Of a stretch of 64,000 nt of DNA, positions 28,000 through 35,430 are shown one piece after another. A program made the position numbers and the translations under genes. The DNA is from Peptostreptococcaceae bacterium (lineage in GTDB: Bacteria; Bacillota; Clostridia; Peptostreptococcales; Peptostreptococcaceae), in NCBI GenBank assembly GCA_902363255.1, contig CABIZO010000002.1, positions 62,001-126,000 on the forward strand, in the 5' to 3' direction. Every line of letters starts with the position of its first letter. The first letter of the stretch is position 1. The notes beneath the pieces are model-generated. The model was not told where the DNA came from. It worked only from the letters and a program-made list of their open reading frames with translations, and did no database searches.

Positions 28000-28073
28000 T
28001 GGCTTATATAGTAAAAATCCCAATGGATTTAATAAATAGAACATATTAGATAATTATGTGATAAATTTGAAAC

Positions 28074-28120
28074 AAAAATAGCCAAACATTTGATAGTATC
28101 AATATGTATGGCTATTTTTA
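28074..28120. terminator. Terminator after galE, probably bidirectional
   Basis: AAAAATAGCCA (28074-28084) pairs with TGGCTATTTTT (28109-28119), with A-rich and T-rich flanks on the two sides. It lies between convergent galE and the minus-strand small gene. Confidence 0.75.
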
Positions 28121-28211
28121 TATACTTTGATTCATAATATATTAAAATCGAGTAATTTTACTTAAATTTTTCAATATTAAACTTTGTATTTTAATTATAT
28201 TTCCAGCATAT

Positions 28212-28668
28212 TTATTTATTATAAATCCATGCTCCAGATTCTAAATTAATAAAATCAGATAGTTTAATTGTACTATTAAAGCTAGTTCCATATTGATTGG
28301 AAAGTGTCTGGTTGTCCAGTTTAAAGGAGATATTATATAGTTTACCAGTTTTTGTTTTTTTGATTAAGTTATTTTCCAAAAAGAATTCAAGTATTTTTTT
28401 GTGGGTATGAATATCGTCGAAATGCAAATAGAAGCAAGCCACTCCAGAATTTCCATTTCCGTATGGACTACTTTCACATCCAAATTTATTATTATGTTTG
28501 CAACATTGAACTATATTTCTCTCTATTGCTGATTTACAAATATTAGAAACAGTTTCTAAATCTTTTTTTTTCGAAAAAATACATCCATTTTCCAACTTTT
28601 TCCTTATCAAAATCTTGACAATTATCAATCTTATAATAATCCCAAGCGATATCTTTAATTATCTTCAT
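28212..28668 (-). pseudogene. Small cytosolic protein of unknown function, frameshifted in an A9 tract
   Basis: From ATG 28668, behind a GAGG site on the minus strand, the frame reads MKIIKDIAWDYYKIDNCQDF then KEKVGKWMYFFEKK. A run of nine A (complement of 28563-28571) then shifts frame. The continuation KDLETVSNICKSAIERNIV, GVACFYLHFDDIHTHKKILE and LIKKTKTGKLYNISFK runs to 28212. With eight A the two parts join as one ~151-residue protein. It resembles a widespread small uncharacterised firmicute family. Either the gene is broken or phase-variable, or the base is a sequencing error. Confidence 0.7.
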
Positions 28669-28701
28669 AAAAACCTCATATTACTACTTTCACTTTTTTA
28701 T

Positions 28702-29103
28702 TTACCTTATACTAATTTTATCAAAAAAGGTAGTATTATACAACAATTTTAAACTTCTTATATTATAAATCTTAGCGAACATCACATCATTTATATCCGT
28801 CATCCTCATAGGTAGCATCAATTGAAGCACCTCTACAACTATAGTAAACAATAGGCATATAGCAAGAGTAATTTTCACATCACCTTTTTCCAAAATAAAA
28901 AGGAAAAATTCAAAAAGCACAAATATTATAATATTACCTAAAATATTGGCCAAGAACTCTATCAAATTAAACCCCAATAAATAATGGATAATTGTCTTAA
29001 AAGGAATAATATTTAGATTAAAATCAAGTTTGAAGGATGTGGTGACAGGAAAGGCTGTCAATGCAATTATAAATAATATGGATAAAACAAATGATAAATT
29101 CAA
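28702..29103 (-). CDS. VanZ-like membrane protein, possibly truncated
   Basis: 133 residues from a TTG at 29103 with no clear ribosome binding site. Four hydrophobic segments, with LDFNLNIIPFKTI, LANILGNIIIFVLFEFFL and VEVLQLMLPMRMTDINDVMF as in the VanZ family. The family usually continues NTLGGxxGY after the D-I-N-D-V motif; here it becomes AKIYNIRSLK and stops, so the 3' end looks changed. It is distinct from the VanZ-like gene at 2026-2508. May be a non-functional gene. Confidence 0.6.
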   Translation of the reverse strand: MNLSFVLSILFIIALTAFPVTTSFKLDFNLNIIPFKTIIHYLLGFNLIEFLANILGNIIIFVLFEFFLFILEKGDVKITLAICLLFTIVVEVLQLMLPMRMTDINDVMFAKIYNIRSLKLLYNTTFFDKISIR

Positions 29104-29409
29104 ATACTACTTTATAATTCATTTATTTTTCTTAGACGAGTGAAAATATATCCATATATTAATATAAATATCACAAAAATATTAAATCTCATTAATGTTA
29201 ACATATAAACCCCTTTATTTCTTAAAATAGTATATCTTTACACCAAAATTTAAAAGTAGATGATTTAAATAGATATATACTTTATTTATTAAAAATTTTA
29301 CACTAGATAATTATATCAAATAATCTCCCTATTTATATTTATCTACTCAAAAAAAGGGAGAAAAATTGCACTATATTAGATGTTATAATATATCTATAAG
29401 GGGGAATAT
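29104..29409. other. AT-rich divergent intergenic region
   Basis: Roughly 300 bases between the minus-strand VanZ-like gene and the + strand gene at 29410. A TATAAT box at about 29387 likely serves the latter. No other feature seen. Confidence 0.4.
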
Positions 29410-30462
29410 ATGTCAAAATTTAAAAGAAGAATACATAGAATAGAAGAGTTTGATAAATGTTTAGATATAATAGAAGATAACTTATCATATCCAACAGAAA
29501 ATATACTAGGAATTTTTAGAGAAATGGGTTACTCTGAAAAAATATTAAACAAGATGATGGAAAACTTTTATATATCTGACAAAGGGTATAAGGAAACTAT
29601 ACGTGCTTATATAAAAAGAAGAAAAAATAAAGAAAATTTACTGAAAAAAAGTAATTTTCCATATAAGGAGGATAAATATGATACATACTATATTTTTAGA
29701 ATAACTATACTTTTAGACATAGTAAATAATTATAGATTTTGTCATTTGCGTATAAAAAAGGATGAGATATCTATGTCTAAAATTAATTTGAAGAAATTAC
29801 TTAAAGCAACTTTTAGGAGGGACATATTTATTTATCCAAAAATTAAAGATGGAGATGCATATGACTCTAAGGCAATAATAGATTTTAATGAGAATTTCTT
29901 GGGGAAAAAATTTGAGGATGATGATATGTATAAACGGCTAAAGTTTGATCATTTTTATAATCATAATAATATAACTATAAATAATATTACATACTATTTA
30001 AATAATAGAAGATGGATGAATTCTAATATGGAAGGAATTTTTAACACTGGTAAATATATAAAGTTTAATGATAGGTTTTGTAATTATAGTACAGTTTTAT
30101 GTAATACTAAGGAATTTCTAAAAGTTATTATGGATATAAACAATGAAACTACAAATTATGGATATAATGAAATACTTAATAGATACAAAGATGACATGAA
30201 AATCACATGTGAAGAAGATATAGACAGTCATTATGAAAAATCTATAGAGGAAATAAAAAATACAATCACAGATGATGAATGGCGTATATTTGAAGCAATT
30301 CTTAAAATTGAAAATGAGAAAGATTGTAGTTATGAGAATCTAATAACTACTATAGATGATTTATCTCATGGTTTTGACAATATAATTAGACAAGTGTTTT
30401 ATACACATAATAAGGCTATTTTATTGGTCTTGCTTATAAAGGGATATATTCATATTAAATAA
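29410..30462 (+). CDS. Unknown protein with AraC-HTH-like N-terminus (paralogue A)
   Basis: 350 residues, ATG after AAGGGGGAA. Residues about 15-75 (CLDIIEDNLSYPTENILGIF, then a predicted helix pair, then YKETIRAYIKRRKNK) follow the spacing of an AraC-type helix-turn-helix ending in a Y-I-x-x-R-R motif. The rest, rich in Lys, Asn and Tyr, is not recognised. The protein encoded at 30690-31820 has the same layout, so the two are probable paralogues either side of a 53-residue ORF. Possibly regulators of the adjoining prophage-derived genes; this is inference. Confidence 0.6.
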   Translation: MSKFKRRIHRIEEFDKCLDIIEDNLSYPTENILGIFREMGYSEKILNKMMENFYISDKGYKETIRAYIKRRKNKENLLKKSNFPYKEDKYDTYYIFRITILLDIVNNYRFCHLRIKKDEISMSKINLKKLLKATFRRDIFIYPKIKDGDAYDSKAIIDFNENFLGKKFEDDDMYKRLKFDHFYNHNNITINNITYYLNNRRWMNSNMEGIFNTGKYIKFNDRFCNYSTVLCNTKEFLKVIMDINNETTNYGYNEILNRYKDDMKITCEEDIDSHYEKSIEEIKNTITDDEWRIFEAILKIENEKDCSYENLITTIDDLSHGFDNIIRQVFYTHNKAILLVLLIKGYIHIK

Positions 30463-30490
30463 GTAGCATATAAAGGGGAGGTAAAAATAT

Positions 30491-30652
30491 ATGGCTAAAA
30501 ATAAAGATAAGCTATTATTATTATATTTATTTCGTGACTCTAACCTTAAAGAAATAGATATATATACTCTATCAAAAAATATGCTTAGATTACGTAACGT
30601 CATAGAATCGTACACCATAAGTGAACAAAATAAAAATGAAAATGAAAAGTAA
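30491..30652 (+). CDS. Small 53-residue protein
   Basis: ATG 30491 follows GGGGAGGT at 30475-30482. The product (MAKNKDKLLLLYLFRDSNLK, then EIDIYTLSKNMLRLRNVIES) is predicted helical with a charged tail (NKNENEK). It lies between the two AraC-HTH-like paralogues with gaps of 28 and 37 bases, so the three probably form one operon. Function unknown. Confidence 0.55.
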   Translation: MAKNKDKLLLLYLFRDSNLKEIDIYTLSKNMLRLRNVIESYTISEQNKNENEK

Positions 30653-30689
30653 AAAAATAAAAAATAAAAAGAAAAAACCATAGGGGGAT

Positions 30690-31820
30690 ATGGTACTACA
30701 TATGATAAGGGGAAACGAAAAATATAATAATTTACCTAAGGACGTAATCAACAGCCTTACTAAAATGATAACAATCATAAGAACTATAGAAGAAAATTTA
30801 TTTTTACCTAAAGATGACATACTTAGAGAAATCAATATTAAGCTAGGTTCACTACAAAGAGCTATGGATGTTTTTAATCAATATTATCCAGACAAGAGAG
30901 TTAATTTATCCACATACATAATACAGAGAAAGAAAACAGAAGCCCTAAAGGCAATTGACACATTGACTAATCCAATATTAATTGACAGAAAAATTTATGA
31001 GATTACTCAAATGTATAGATCTAACTTTAATCAATCATTAAAGAATAACCCACAGATGATAGAAGCCTTTGATATGGAAAAGGTGGCTGAAAATATAAAT
31101 ACTATATACGACAATCTTTATAATTTAAACAATGAGGAAATTATAAAGACGAATATTTGCAGGACCAAAGTCCTAGTAGAAAGCAGAGATTGGAATGTTG
31201 GTCTCAGGATGATTTTCTCCATGAGGGAGTATATATCTTTTGGAGATAATAAAAACATGGAAAATTTAATTGCTTATGATATGCTTTTACAAGAACATGA
31301 GTGGATGGAAAACTATATAAAAAACGTGAAAAATTACAATGTGATGGAGGCATTTGAACATACTGTTAATTGTAATAAGGAATTAGATACTAATAGACAA
31401 AATAGAATTATGGAATTTTTATTATATTATAAAGAAAATAAGAAGTTTAATATGGGAGAACTTACTTATTACTGTGTAGATAGAAGTTGTTTTAAAGATG
31501 TTATGAAAACGTATTCATTACCTACTAATCTTTGTGAATATAGAACTATTTTATCAAAAAGCAAACTAGCTCTTAGAATGATGATGAAAAGTGATTCTCA
31601 AATATTAACTTATGTAGAGCAGTTTAAATCTATGGTGGACGATGATTTAGAAAGAGATGTGTTTTCTTATTTAGTAGAAAAAGAAGATACAGGTCTAGAT
31701 GGTAGTGTTAAAAAAATTCACCAATATTTATGCAAAAAATATCAAACTTTATCAGAAAAACATATAGAAGAGGCTATGAAAAATTTATTATTAAAAAGCT
31801 TTATAAGTCTATGTATTTAA
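30690..31820 (+). CDS. Unknown protein with AraC-HTH-like N-terminus (paralogue B)
   Basis: 376 residues. ATG 30690 is only 2 bases after the GGGGG at 30683-30687; ATG 30702 is an alternative start. Residues about 25-90 (TIIRTIEENLFLPKDDILRE, then LGSLQRAMDVFNQYYPDKRV, then YIIQRKKTEALKAI) match the I-x-x-I-E-x-N-L ... F ... Y-I-x-x-R-[RK]-x-x-A pattern of AraC HTH domains. The remaining 280 residues are unrecognised and helical. Same layout as the protein at 29410-30462. Terminator at 31828-31858. Confidence 0.62.
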   Translation: MVLHMIRGNEKYNNLPKDVINSLTKMITIIRTIEENLFLPKDDILREINIKLGSLQRAMDVFNQYYPDKRVNLSTYIIQRKKTEALKAIDTLTNPILIDRKIYEITQMYRSNFNQSLKNNPQMIEAFDMEKVAENINTIYDNLYNLNNEEIIKTNICRTKVLVESRDWNVGLRMIFSMREYISFGDNKNMENLIAYDMLLQEHEWMENYIKNVKNYNVMEAFEHTVNCNKELDTNRQNRIMEFLLYYKENKKFNMGELTYYCVDRSCFKDVMKTYSLPTNLCEYRTILSKSKLALRMMMKSDSQILTYVEQFKSMVDDDLERDVFSYLVEKEDTGLDGSVKKIHQYLCKKYQTLSEKHIEEAMKNLLLKSFISLCI

Positions 31821-31827
31821 AATACTA

Positions 31828-31858
31828 AGCTGTGGCATTTGTCGCGGCTTTTTTTAAT
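31828..31858 (+). terminator. Rho-independent terminator
   Basis: AGCTGTG pairs with CGCGGCT (G-T pairs included), followed by seven T. Confidence 0.65.
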
Positions 31859-31920
31859 AAATAATATAAAAAGTTGGACTTTGGCAAAGTTTCAATTTTC
31901 TAAAATATATACTTTAGATA

Positions 31921-31949
31921 TAAGTTTAAGAAATAAGTCTTAAAACTTA
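31921..31949. promoter_or_regulatory. Inverted repeat upstream of the antirepressor gene (candidate operator)
   Basis: TAAGTTTAAGA (31921-31931) is the near-complement of TCTTAAAACTTA (31938-31949), one base bulged. It lies 28 bases before the KilAC gene start, where an operator or a 5'-UTR hairpin would act. Confidence 0.4.
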
Positions 31950-31976
31950 GCTTAGATTAAAATAAGGAGGATTATC

Positions 31977-32426
31977 ATGAACTATTATAAGAGTAATTTA
32001 GATTATTTACTAAAAAATATTCAGTCTCAAAAAGAGCTTTTGAGTTTTCAAGAGAAATATCTAAAATCTCTAGAAGACAAGATGGAGTGTGTTGATGAAA
32101 ATGAAGAAATAGTAGATGATGAAGCTAATGTTAGTAGTACAGTGGTGAAGATTGGTGATTTTGCAAAAATGATAAAAAGTAGAGGTGTACCCTTTGGCAG
32201 AAATAAGGTACATAGCTGGTTTAATAATAGGGGATATACTTACAGAGAAAATGATAGAAACTATGCTAAGGATGAGTATATAGCTAAGGGGCTATTTGAA
32301 GTGAAACGTTATGTGAGAAATAGTAAAGATGGCACTAATATTAAGGAGACCATATACCTTACACCACAGGGTGTGGCATATTTTATGGAAAAAATACTTA
32401 GAGAATTTAATATTGAGGAGATGTAG
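31977..32426 (+). CDS. Phage antirepressor KilAC domain protein
   Basis: 149 residues behind a perfect AAGGAGG site. The N-terminal ~50 residues are a coiled coil (LLSFQEKYLKSLEDKM). The C-terminal ~90 residues have the KilAC (ANT) pattern: VKIGDFAKMIKSRGVPFGRN with KVHSWFNNRGYTYREND, and ETIYLTPQGVAYFMEKIL. KilAC domains sit at the C-terminus of phage antirepressors, where they oppose a CI-like repressor. First gene of a prophage-derived cluster. Confidence 0.88.
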   Translation: MNYYKSNLDYLLKNIQSQKELLSFQEKYLKSLEDKMECVDENEEIVDDEANVSSTVVKIGDFAKMIKSRGVPFGRNKVHSWFNNRGYTYRENDRNYAKDEYIAKGLFEVKRYVRNSKDGTNIKETIYLTPQGVAYFMEKILREFNIEEM

Positions 32427-32428
32427 AG

Positions 32429-32812
32429 ATGAAAAGAGTGTTTGGGAAGAACAAAGGAAATAAGATAGGGGCACCTGTGGGAAGTGCTGAGTATGGAAAG
32501 CTTATAAGAGAAGCTTATATGGATACAGTAGATGAAGCTGTAGTGCTAAGTGATGATTTGCAGGAAAGTTTGTCAAGATATGATGAGATAGTCGATTCTA
32601 TTTCTAAGTTGAAAAGTGAAAAGGACATAATAGAGCATACCATAATGTCTCTTATGAAGGAGAATGAAATAGCTTATGTGAAAAATAGAAAAATCACTTG
32701 GAAAAAATCAGTGAGGACTTCTCTTGATACTAAGAGTTTGAAAGAAGAAGAGCCAGAGATTTATAAGAAATACTCTAAAATTAGCAGTAGCAGAGTATTT
32801 AAAATTAAATAG
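32429..32812 (+). CDS. C-terminal domain of a YqaJ-type phage exonuclease, truncated
   Basis: 127 residues starting 2 bases after the antirepressor stop. The last 70 residues (SKLKSEKDIIEHTIMSLMKE, ITWKKSVRTSLDTKSLKEEE, then SRVFKIK) match the tail of YqaJ viral recombinases. The ~200-residue nuclease core that normally precedes it is absent. It either has become a small accessory protein or is a deletion remnant with a new start. The context with DnaD/DnaC-like genes supports phage origin. Confidence 0.7.
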   Translation: MKRVFGKNKGNKIGAPVGSAEYGKLIREAYMDTVDEAVVLSDDLQESLSRYDEIVDSISKLKSEKDIIEHTIMSLMKENEIAYVKNRKITWKKSVRTSLDTKSLKEEEPEIYKKYSKISSSRVFKIK

Positions 32813-32824
32813 GAGGTTTTTTAG

Positions 32825-33483
32825 ATGGCTATTTACAGACATGTTTATTTATCCTTTTGGAAGGATGATAAAATTATGGAGAGATTTAGTGTAGAGGAGA
32901 AGCTGTTGTTTATTTTTTTTTAACTAATGGAAATACCACTCAGATAGGTGTATATAAGATTCTTATGAAAGAGATAGCTTTTTTTACAGGGATTAGTACT
33001 ACCCAGGTGGCTATGTTAATGGAAAAATTTGAAAATGAATACCATATGATAAAATACAATAAAAATACCCATGAAATAGCCATTGTTCACTGGGCGAAGT
33101 ACAATATGAATAAGCTGGGGGGAAAGCCTATTATTGATTGTATTTCCTCAGAATTAAAAAGAGTAGATGATGTGTCACTGCTGAAGGTTATTTTGGAGGA
33201 TATTACTAGGGAAGAGATTAGGAAGTTGTTTTTAAAAGAGATAAAGGAAAGGGAAGATAGAACAGGAAGAAAAGAAAGTGAAGGAAAAGAAGAAATAAGA
33301 GAAAGAGGAAATAAAAAAGATAAGCAAAGACCAGAGATGAGTAAAAAGGGAGAGGGGAAGAAATATGGATTTGGAGTATATTCAAAGGGCAAATTTGCCA
33401 GCTCAGTTAAAGGAGAAGATGATTCTCTCTATGAAAAACCAAGCGAAGAACAGCTTAGAAAAGTTAAAGAACTCTATAGCTAA
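32825..33483 (+). pseudogene. Phage replisome organiser (DnaD-like), frameshifted in a T9 tract
   Basis: ATG 32825, behind AGGAGG at 32812-32817, reads MAIYRHVYLSFWKDDKIMER then SVEEKLLFIFF and a stop, after nine T at 32913-32921. One extra T restores LLTNGNTTQIGVYKI and the rest: KEIAFFTGISTTQVAMLMEK and AIVHWAKYNMNKLGGKP, to 33483. The family is the phage replisome organiser N-terminal domain with a basic linker (KEREDRTGRKESEGKEE). The last ~119 bases overlap the next gene in another frame. Broken gene or homopolymer sequencing error. Confidence 0.78.
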
Positions 33484-34183
33484 TGATGAAGAAGAACATG
33501 GTACAGAAAAGTACAAGTGTGCAAAGTGTAGGGATGTCACATATATACTTACAGATGATGGAGCAGTTCCTTGTAGTTGTAAGGATATAAGAGAAGCGGA
33601 AAGAATACTTGCAAAAAGTGGCATAAGTAAAGAGTTTGCTAATAAGACTTTTGATAATTTTGATTATGCTAGGAATATGCAAGTTTTTAATTCTTATAAC
33701 ATGGCTAGACAATATGTGAAAGATTTTGAAAGTATTAAGGATAATCGCAAGAACAGTGTTATTTTTATGGGAAGTGTAGGTGGTGGTAAGTCTCACCTTA
33801 GTTTTGCCATAGCCAACGAACTTATGAAAAATGGTGTAGGTGTGATCTATATGGGATATAGAGATAGTATTATGAAAATCAAGCAAAATGTTATGAATAT
33901 GGATGTGTATGAAAAAATCATGAACAGATACAAGGAATGTAAGGTGCTGTTGATTGATGATTTGTTTAAAGGAAATATCACCTCTAGCGATATAAATATA
34001 ATATTTGAAATAGTAAATTATAGATATTTCAATAATTTAGCCATGATTATCAGTACGGAAAAGTGTGGTAGTGAGCTGTTGGAAATTGATGAAGCAATAG
34101 GCAGTAGAATTCTGGAAATGACTAAAGACTACGGTATTGAGCTTAAGGGACGCAAGCTAAATTATAGAATCTATGATAATTAA
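33365..34183 (+). CDS. DnaC-like phage helicase loader
   Basis: 272 residues; ATG 33365 after GAGGGGAAG. An N-terminal zinc-binding region (CAKCRDVTYIL...CSCKD), then the AAA+ core: Walker A FMGSVGGGKSHLSFAIANEL (about residues 136-155), Walker B VLLIDDLFKG (about 195-204) and sensor-1 region LAMIISTEK. It loads the replicative helicase with the replisome organiser encoded just upstream. The first 119 bases overlap that gene in a different frame. Confidence 0.9.
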   Translation: MDLEYIQRANLPAQLKEKMILSMKNQAKNSLEKLKNSIANDEEEHGTEKYKCAKCRDVTYILTDDGAVPCSCKDIREAERILAKSGISKEFANKTFDNFDYARNMQVFNSYNMARQYVKDFESIKDNRKNSVIFMGSVGGGKSHLSFAIANELMKNGVGVIYMGYRDSIMKIKQNVMNMDVYEKIMNRYKECKVLLIDDLFKGNITSSDINIIFEIVNYRYFNNLAMIISTEKCGSELLEIDEAIGSRILEMTKDYGIELKGRKLNYRIYDN

Positions 34184-34223
34184 TAAAAATGAGGTTGTTA
34201 TGGAAATAAAAAAGGAGGATGCT

Positions 34224-34478
34224 ATGGAGATAAAAAAGGAGGATGTATCAGATATTTTGAGGCCTATGGTGGAAATTGTAGGTATGGAAGATTTTATAGA
34301 AATTAGCAAAGTATATGGAGGGGATTTACTTTACATACCTTCCTACAAATCATTGAAAAAACAATCACGAAATAGAAAAATCAAAATGGCTTATGATGGG
34401 TTCAATGCCAGAGAGCTGTCTCAAATATACCAACTGTCCGTAAGCCAAATTCACCGAATAGCCAGAAGTGAAATCTAA
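34224..34478 (+). CDS. Mor-like transcription activator
   Basis: ATG 34224 is preferred because AGGAGG at 34213-34218 lies 5 bases upstream; the frame is also open from 34173. About 84 residues: SDILRPMVEIVGMEDFIEIS, YIPSYKSLKKQSRNRKIKMA, and a C-terminal helix-turn-helix ARELSQIYQLSVSQIHRIAR. This is the Mor/C-like layout of small phage regulators. A 24-base tandem duplication at 34200-34247 placed a second copy of the ribosome binding site inside the coding region. Confidence 0.82.
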   Translation: MEIKKEDVSDILRPMVEIVGMEDFIEISKVYGGDLLYIPSYKSLKKQSRNRKIKMAYDGFNARELSQIYQLSVSQIHRIARSEI

Positions 34479-34561
34479 ATTTATGAGTAAATATTTTAGA
34501 CAAATGTTTTATACATGCGTTATAACTACATACAAAGATTTTCGTATACTATGTAATTAGA

Positions 34562-34575
34562 AAGTAAGCTTACTT
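34562..34575. promoter_or_regulatory. 14-bp perfect palindrome (candidate operator)
   Basis: AAGTAAGCTTACTT is its own reverse complement. It lies 27 bases before the DUF1659 gene start, just after a TATACT box at 34545-34550, a position from which a dimeric regulator could block or start transcription. Confidence 0.5.
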
Positions 34576-34602
34576 AACTATATATTAAAAGGAGGTAATA
34601 TT

Positions 34603-34824
34603 ATGGCAGTAATTTCTACACCCAATGCTTCTGCTATCAAAGTTAAATTTGATCATGGGACAGACTTAAATGGAGATAGAGTAATAAAAACAAAAACTTA
34701 TTCAAGTATAAAATCAGGTGCTTCTAACGAAAACATAATGGCTGTTGTAAATGCTATAGACGGATTACAAGAGCATACACTAAGTGGTGTTAACAGAGTT
34801 GATAACACATCTTTATCTGAATAG
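34603..34824 (+). CDS. DUF1659 family protein
   Basis: 73 residues behind AAAGGAGG. The pattern KVKFDHGTDLNGDRVIKTKT followed by YSSIKSGASNENIMAVVNAI is that of DUF1659. In Clostridia and Bacilli these small proteins are commonly encoded next to DUF2922 and YvrJ proteins, as here. No activity is known. Confidence 0.9.
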   Translation: MAVISTPNASAIKVKFDHGTDLNGDRVIKTKTYSSIKSGASNENIMAVVNAIDGLQEHTLSGVNRVDNTSLSE

Positions 34825-34847
34825 TTTATATTTTAGGAGGTTAAATT

Positions 34848-35072
34848 ATGAAAGAGAGAAAGCTTTTAATGACTTTTAAAAATACAATGGGTAATAGTTT
34901 CACTGTAACTGTGGATGATCCTAGAGAAGATTTGGAAGAAGAAGAAATCCTAGATGCTATGAACATAATTAAAGATAAAAACATATTCCTGCCAAAGGGA
35001 TATGATATAGCTCAATGTGAATCTGCAAAAATAGTTGATAGCAATACTACTGAGTACGACTTAGAAGTATAG
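34848..35072 (+). CDS. DUF2922 family protein
   Basis: 74 residues behind AGGAGG. KLLMTFKNTMGNSFTVTVDD, then DLEEEEILDAMNIIKDKNIF, with the family's conserved basic-acidic alternation. Second gene of the DUF1659-DUF2922-YvrJ trio; function unknown. Confidence 0.9.
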   Translation: MKERKLLMTFKNTMGNSFTVTVDDPREDLEEEEILDAMNIIKDKNIFLPKGYDIAQCESAKIVDSNTTEYDLEV

Positions 35073-35087
35073 TTAGGAAGTGTGTAT

Positions 35088-35231
35088 ATGGATAACATAT
35101 CTACTATGATTGCAAACCTAGGATTTCCCATTGCCATATCAATGTATTTATTGATTCGCATAGAAGCTAAAATGCAAGGTTTGACAGATAGTATAAATGA
35201 ATTATCGAAGAATATTCTTAATATTAGATAG
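35088..35231 (+). CDS. YvrJ family small membrane protein
   Basis: 47 residues, ATG 35088 after TTAGGAAG. The sequence MDNISTMIANLGFPIAISMY followed by LLIRIEAKMQGLTDSINELS is the YvrJ family: one membrane helix and a short amphipathic tail. It closes the trio before a terminator and an amidase gene. A holin-like role with the amidase has been imagined for such arrangements, but that is speculation. Confidence 0.88.
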   Translation: MDNISTMIANLGFPIAISMYLLIRIEAKMQGLTDSINELSKNILNIR

Positions 35232-35294
35232 TTTTATATTTAAGTAAAGCACCCAGGCAGTTGCTTAAGCCAAGTGAATCTTTAGTTAAAAATA

Positions 35295-35330
35295 GGCGCC
35301 CTAGAGTAAATCATCTAGGGTGTTTATTTT
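35295..35330 (+). terminator. Rho-independent terminator after the trio
   Basis: GCCCTAGA pairs with TCTAGGGT around GTAAATCA, followed by GTTTATTTT. Confidence 0.75.
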
Positions 35331-35407
35331 GAGCAACGGACCTGGTTTTTAGGTCGTTGGCGACATGAAGTGTTTCGCCGACACGTCGCTCAGGTGAAGC
35401 GAATTTT
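35331..35407 (+). repeat. Structured intergenic element (copy 2), in the amidase leader
   Basis: GAGCAACGGA is shared with 1305-1314, and bases 35362-35407 match 59984-60029 at 45 of 46 positions. Possible stems: CAACGGACCT / AGGTCGTTG (35334-35343 with 35351-35359, one bulge), GGCGA / TCGCC (35359-35363 with 35375-35379) and the alternative TTCGCC / GGTGAA (35374-35379 with 35393-35398). It ends 24 bases before the amidase start and is much more GC-rich than its surroundings. Probably a structured RNA or mobile-element end. Confidence 0.65.
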
Positions 35408-35430
35408 GTAAAAATAAGGAGCTGAGGAAT

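Noticed and set aside
32429..32812. Full YqaJ recombinase
   Set aside because: Only the C-terminal part of the family is present; the nuclease core is missing.
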